Shown: positions 15,037 to 17,516 of the stretch, piece by piece
How the letters are laid out: each line of letters opens with the position of its first letter
Position numbering within the stretch: position 1 is the first letter of the stretch
Source: JBJKPP01 sp046706145
Lineage (GTDB): Bacteria > Bacteroidota > Ignavibacteria > Ignavibacteriales > Ignavibacteriaceae
Length of the DNA: 17,516 nt
Direction of reading: 5' to 3'
Assembly (NCBI GenBank): GCA_046706145.1
Contig: JBJKPP010000259.1
Coordinates: 1 to 17,516, forward strand
The notes under the pieces: generated by a model
Told to the model about the DNA's origin: nothing
Databases searched by the model: none
The model's input: only the letters and a program-made list of their open reading frames with translations
Translations under genes and position numbers: made by a program

Positions 15037-16389
15037 TCAAATATCTATTTCGAGTTCACCTATTTTTCTATAAAGTGTAGATAAACCGATCCCCAGCTGT
15101 TTGGATGCTTTTTCTTTGTCAAAATCATACATCCTTAGAGTTTTGATTATGAATTCCTTCTCAAAATTCCTTACGGAATCTTGAAGATTACCGGAAGAAT
15201 AATCTGTTTGAAGTTCCTGTTGATAGAAAGCATTCGGAAGATCTTTTAGGGATATCAAATCGCCTTTGCAGAAAATGACCGCTCTTTCTATTATGTTTTC
15301 CAGTTCTCTTACTTCACCTTTCCAATCGTAGTTCATCAAAGCACGAATTACAGAATCTTCAAACCCCTTAATTTCTTTTTTCATCTCGATTCTGTACTTA
15401 TTCAAGAAATAATTTGCAAGAAGCGGTATATCTTCCCTCCTGTCTTTGAGTGTGGGAAGTTCAATTTCAACCACATTCAGTCTATAATACAGGTCCTCTC
15501 TAAAATTTCCCTTTTTTATTTCATCCTGCAAATTTCTATTTGAAGAGGCCACTATTCTTACATCAGCTTTTATTGGGAGTACATGACCAACAGGATTAAA
15601 CTCTTTCTCTTGTATCACTCTCAGAAGTTTCACCTGCAGGTTCATAGGCATCTCGCTTATTTCATCAAGGAATAGAGTGCCTTTCTCCGCGGCTTTGATA
15701 AAACCATCTTTATCAACAGTTGCACCTGTAAAGGATCCTTTTTTATGTCCAAACAGTTCGCTTTCTATTAAATTTTCCGCTATTGCGCCGCAATTAAACG
15801 CAATGAACGGCTTATCCTTTCTCCTACTGTTATAATGCAGGGCCCTTGCTACTAATTCTTTGCCGGTACCGCTGCTTCCGGTAATTAAGACTGTACTATC
15901 CGTATCTGCCACCGTTTTAATAACTTCAAAAACTTTTTTCATTGAAGTGCTTTTGCCGACGAAATTTTCGAAATCATATTGCCTATTGATTTCGTTTCTA
16001 AGCACTTTGTTTTCCAGCATTATATCTTGTATTTCGAAGAGCCGCTTTATCTTGATTATTATTTCATCAAACTCAATCGGCTTTAAAATATAATCGCTTG
16101 CTCCCTTTCTTAATGCCGTAATAGCGGTTGTTAAGGAGCCGTATGCCGTTATGATCATCACAGATGTTTGGACATTTAAATCGCTAATTTTCTCAAGTAG
16201 TTCTATGCCCTTCATACCTGGCATTTCCAGATCTGTTATTACAAGATCAAAACTTTCTTTTAGAAGCAAATCGTAGGCATCATTCCCGTTTTCTGCCTCT
16301 TTTAGAGAGTATCCTTCTTCATGTAATACATAAGAAAGTGATTCTCTTATGATTTTTTCATCATCTACTACAAGAATTGTTTTGTTCAT
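15037..16389 (-). CDS. NtrC-family sigma-54-dependent response regulator
   Basis: A 450-residue cytoplasmic transcription activator in three parts. The receiver domain (1-120) has the acidic pair DD at 9-10, phospho-Asp53 in VITDLEMPG, Thr81 and Lys103. The AAA+ domain (about 143-370) has Walker A GSSGTGKE (171-178), the sigma-54 contact loop GSFTGA (218-223, a Ser variant of GAFTGA), Walker B GTLFLDE (237-243) and the FREDLYYRLNVVEI segment with arginine fingers. The C-terminal Fis-type helix-turn-helix (about 405-450) ends KASKQLGIGLSTLYRKI. Phosphorylation by the adjacent kinase should promote activation of sigma-54 RNA polymerase. The stretch YDWKGEVREL (354-363) differs from the usual WPGNVREL at two positions. 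The ATG follows the kinase stop by 2 bases. Confidence 0.95.
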   Translation of the reverse strand: MNKTILVVDDEKIIRESLSYVLHEEGYSLKEAENGNDAYDLLLKESFDLVITDLEMPGMKGIELLEKISDLNVQTSVMIITAYGSLTTAITALRKGASDYILKPIEFDEIIIKIKRLFEIQDIMLENKVLRNEINRQYDFENFVGKSTSMKKVFEVIKTVADTDSTVLITGSSGTGKELVARALHYNSRRKDKPFIAFNCGAIAENLIESELFGHKKGSFTGATVDKDGFIKAAEKGTLFLDEISEMPMNLQVKLLRVIQEKEFNPVGHVLPIKADVRIVASSNRNLQDEIKKGNFREDLYYRLNVVEIELPTLKDRREDIPLLANYFLNKYRIEMKKEIKGFEDSVIRALMNYDWKGEVRELENIIERAVIFCKGDLISLKDLPNAFYQQELQTDYSSGNLQDSVRNFEKEFIIKTLRMYDFDKEKASKQLGIGLSTLYRKIGELEIDI

Positions 16390-16391
16390 AA

Positions 16392-17516
16392 CTAACTCTT
16401 AACAGGAAGTTTAATTAAAAATGTTGTGCCTTTTCCTTCTTTACTTTCAACTTCAATATCACCTTCAAAACTTTTTACAATTCCATAGCTTACCCATAAT
16501 CCTAAACCGGTTCCTCTTCCTTCTTTTTTAGTAGTAAAGAATGGTTCAAAGACTTTGCTAAAATGTTCTTCTTTAATTCCAACACCAGAATCGGAGATTT
16601 TAATATTAATTGTTTCATCAATCATATAAGATTCCGTAACAATTTTTTTCATTCCCCCATTTTTTTCGTTAAGTGCATCCACGGCATTTAAGAACATATT
16701 TAAAAATACTTGTTCGATCTGATCAGGAATTAACGGAATTGGCGGAATCATGTCACTTAATTTCTTTTCAAATTGTATATCTTTAGCCTTTTTCCCAACT
16801 TTAGCAATATTAATTGTATCCTCCAATAACTGATTTACGTCTGCTAATTTCAACTCATAGTTTGAAGGACGCGAAAAGTTAACCAGGTCTCTAATTATTT
16901 TGGAAATCCTATTCACTTGATGTTTAATCAGTCCTAATCTTTCCTTCAAAAGTGCATCATCACTGCTCCTTACGATAACTTGAACCAAGGCAGAAATGGA
17001 AGCAAGCGGATTACCGACTTCATGTGCAATTCCCGCAGCCAATGTTCCTATGCTCTCCATTTTTTGTGAATGAACTAATTGTTTTTCGAGAAGTTTTTTA
17101 TCAGATAAATCTCTATGAATTGCGAAGTATCCCATGATTCTGTGTTTATTATCAAAAATCGGAGAAATCATCAATTGAGTATAAAACGGTTCTCCATCTT
17201 TTCTCCTATCTTCAACTTCACCGACCCACACTTTTCCGCTGCTGATAGTTTCCCACATGTTCCCCCAAAATTTGGCCGAATGTTTTCCACTTCCAAAGAC
17301 TCTTGGGTTTTTACCAATTAACTCGCCCTTTGCAAAACCACTTGTATCAATAAAGGCTTGATTAACATAAATCATATCCCCGTTAACATTAACAATCTGG
17401 ATAGGAAATATCGACCTTTCCACGACATTATAAAATCTTAAAAGCTCAACCTCTTTCTCTTTCTCTTCTGTAACATTCCTTGCAATTATAAAAAACTTTT
17501 TAGACTCTTCTTTGCT
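16392..17516 (-). CDS. PAS-containing sensor histidine kinase, 5' end cut by window edge
   Basis: The frame is open from the right edge (17516) with no stop, giving 374 visible residues. A GTG at 17423 is not the true start: codons upstream of it read FFIIARNVTEEKEKEVELL, the end of another PAS domain plus linker. So at least one more sensor domain lies outside. Visible parts, numbered from the edge: a PAS domain (about 30-140), HisKA with the phospho-acceptor His165 in AGIAHEVGNPLA, and HATPase_c with the N-box Asn277, G1 DSGVGI (309-314) and G2 GTGLGL (335-340). No membrane segment is seen in this part, so it could be soluble. It senses an unknown signal and phosphorylates the NtrC-type regulator whose ATG follows the stop by 2 bases. 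Confidence 0.93.
   Translation of the reverse strand, partial: SKEESKKFFIIARNVTEEKEKEVELLRFYNVVERSIFPIQIVNVNGDMIYVNQAFIDTSGFAKGELIGKNPRVFGSGKHSAKFWGNMWETISSGKVWVGEVEDRRKDGEPFYTQLMISPIFDNKHRIMGYFAIHRDLSDKKLLEKQLVHSQKMESIGTLAAGIAHEVGNPLASISALVQVIVRSSDDALLKERLGLIKHQVNRISKIIRDLVNFSRPSNYELKLADVNQLLEDTINIAKVGKKAKDIQFEKKLSDMIPPIPLIPDQIEQVFLNMFLNAVDALNEKNGGMKKIVTESYMIDETINIKISDSGVGIKEEHFSKVFEPFFTTKKEGRGTGLGLWVSYGIVKSFEGDIEVESKEGKGTTFLIKLPVKS

Noticed and set aside
1..17516. tRNA, rRNA, CRISPR, insertion sequences, attachment sites
   Set aside because: Nothing with the expected cloverleaf, array or transposase/integrase features was recognised by reading.

Overview
The window is AT-rich bacterial chromosome with densely packed genes in short operons. 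Many genes are exported or lipidated: two lipoproteins with clear lipobox cysteines, a third with a less certain start, and two Sec signal peptides. Tandem SurA-like foldases next to a MoxR ATPase, weak Shine-Dalgarno sites and an exact TAnnTTTG element suggest the Bacteroidota/Chlorobiota/Ignavibacteriota group. An Ignavibacteria-like organism is my best guess, inferred from gene content only. I see no rRNA, tRNA, CRISPR array, transposase, integrase or phage gene.

Layout. (1) 1-3537, minus strand: a tight four-gene run reads M48 metalloprotease lipoprotein, small ferredoxin, AEC-family permease, secreted esterase-like protein (cut by the left edge), with gaps of 2, 24 and 19 bases. (2) 3538-3974: a 437-base divergent intergenic region with a promoter-like element and three copies of an 11-12 base motif. 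(3) 3975-6427, plus strand: Mrp/ApbC ATPase, NifU-like scaffold and AI-2E-type membrane protein. The first two belong to Fe-S cluster assembly. (4) 11543-6471, minus strand: a periplasmic protein-folding operon of a 659-residue multi-parvulin lipoprotein, a SurA-N-type lipoprotein without a clear parvulin domain, a two-parvulin SurA-like protein, and a MoxR AAA+ ATPase. It converges on region 3. (5) 13714-11645, minus: methionyl-tRNA synthetase. (6) 17516-13951, minus: a signalling block of a multi-PAS histidine kinase (cut by the right edge), an NtrC-type sigma-54 activator, then a receiver-like protein lacking the usual acidic pair and a UspA protein.

How the genes work together. Region 4 probably handles outer-membrane and periplasmic protein folding. 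Region 3 handles Fe-S delivery, with a divergent ferredoxin nearby. Region 6 is a two-component sigma-54 system that could control the adjacent receiver-like/UspA pair, which is preceded by an imperfect -24/-12 element and a 17-base dyad.

I do not see a clearly new defence or mobile system. The most unusual points are the three tandem SurA-like genes ending in a lone moxR, the M48-ferredoxin coupling, the motif array at 3726-3884, and the receiver/UspA pair beside the NtrC system. Several genes can only start at GTG or TTG, and one may start at CTG.
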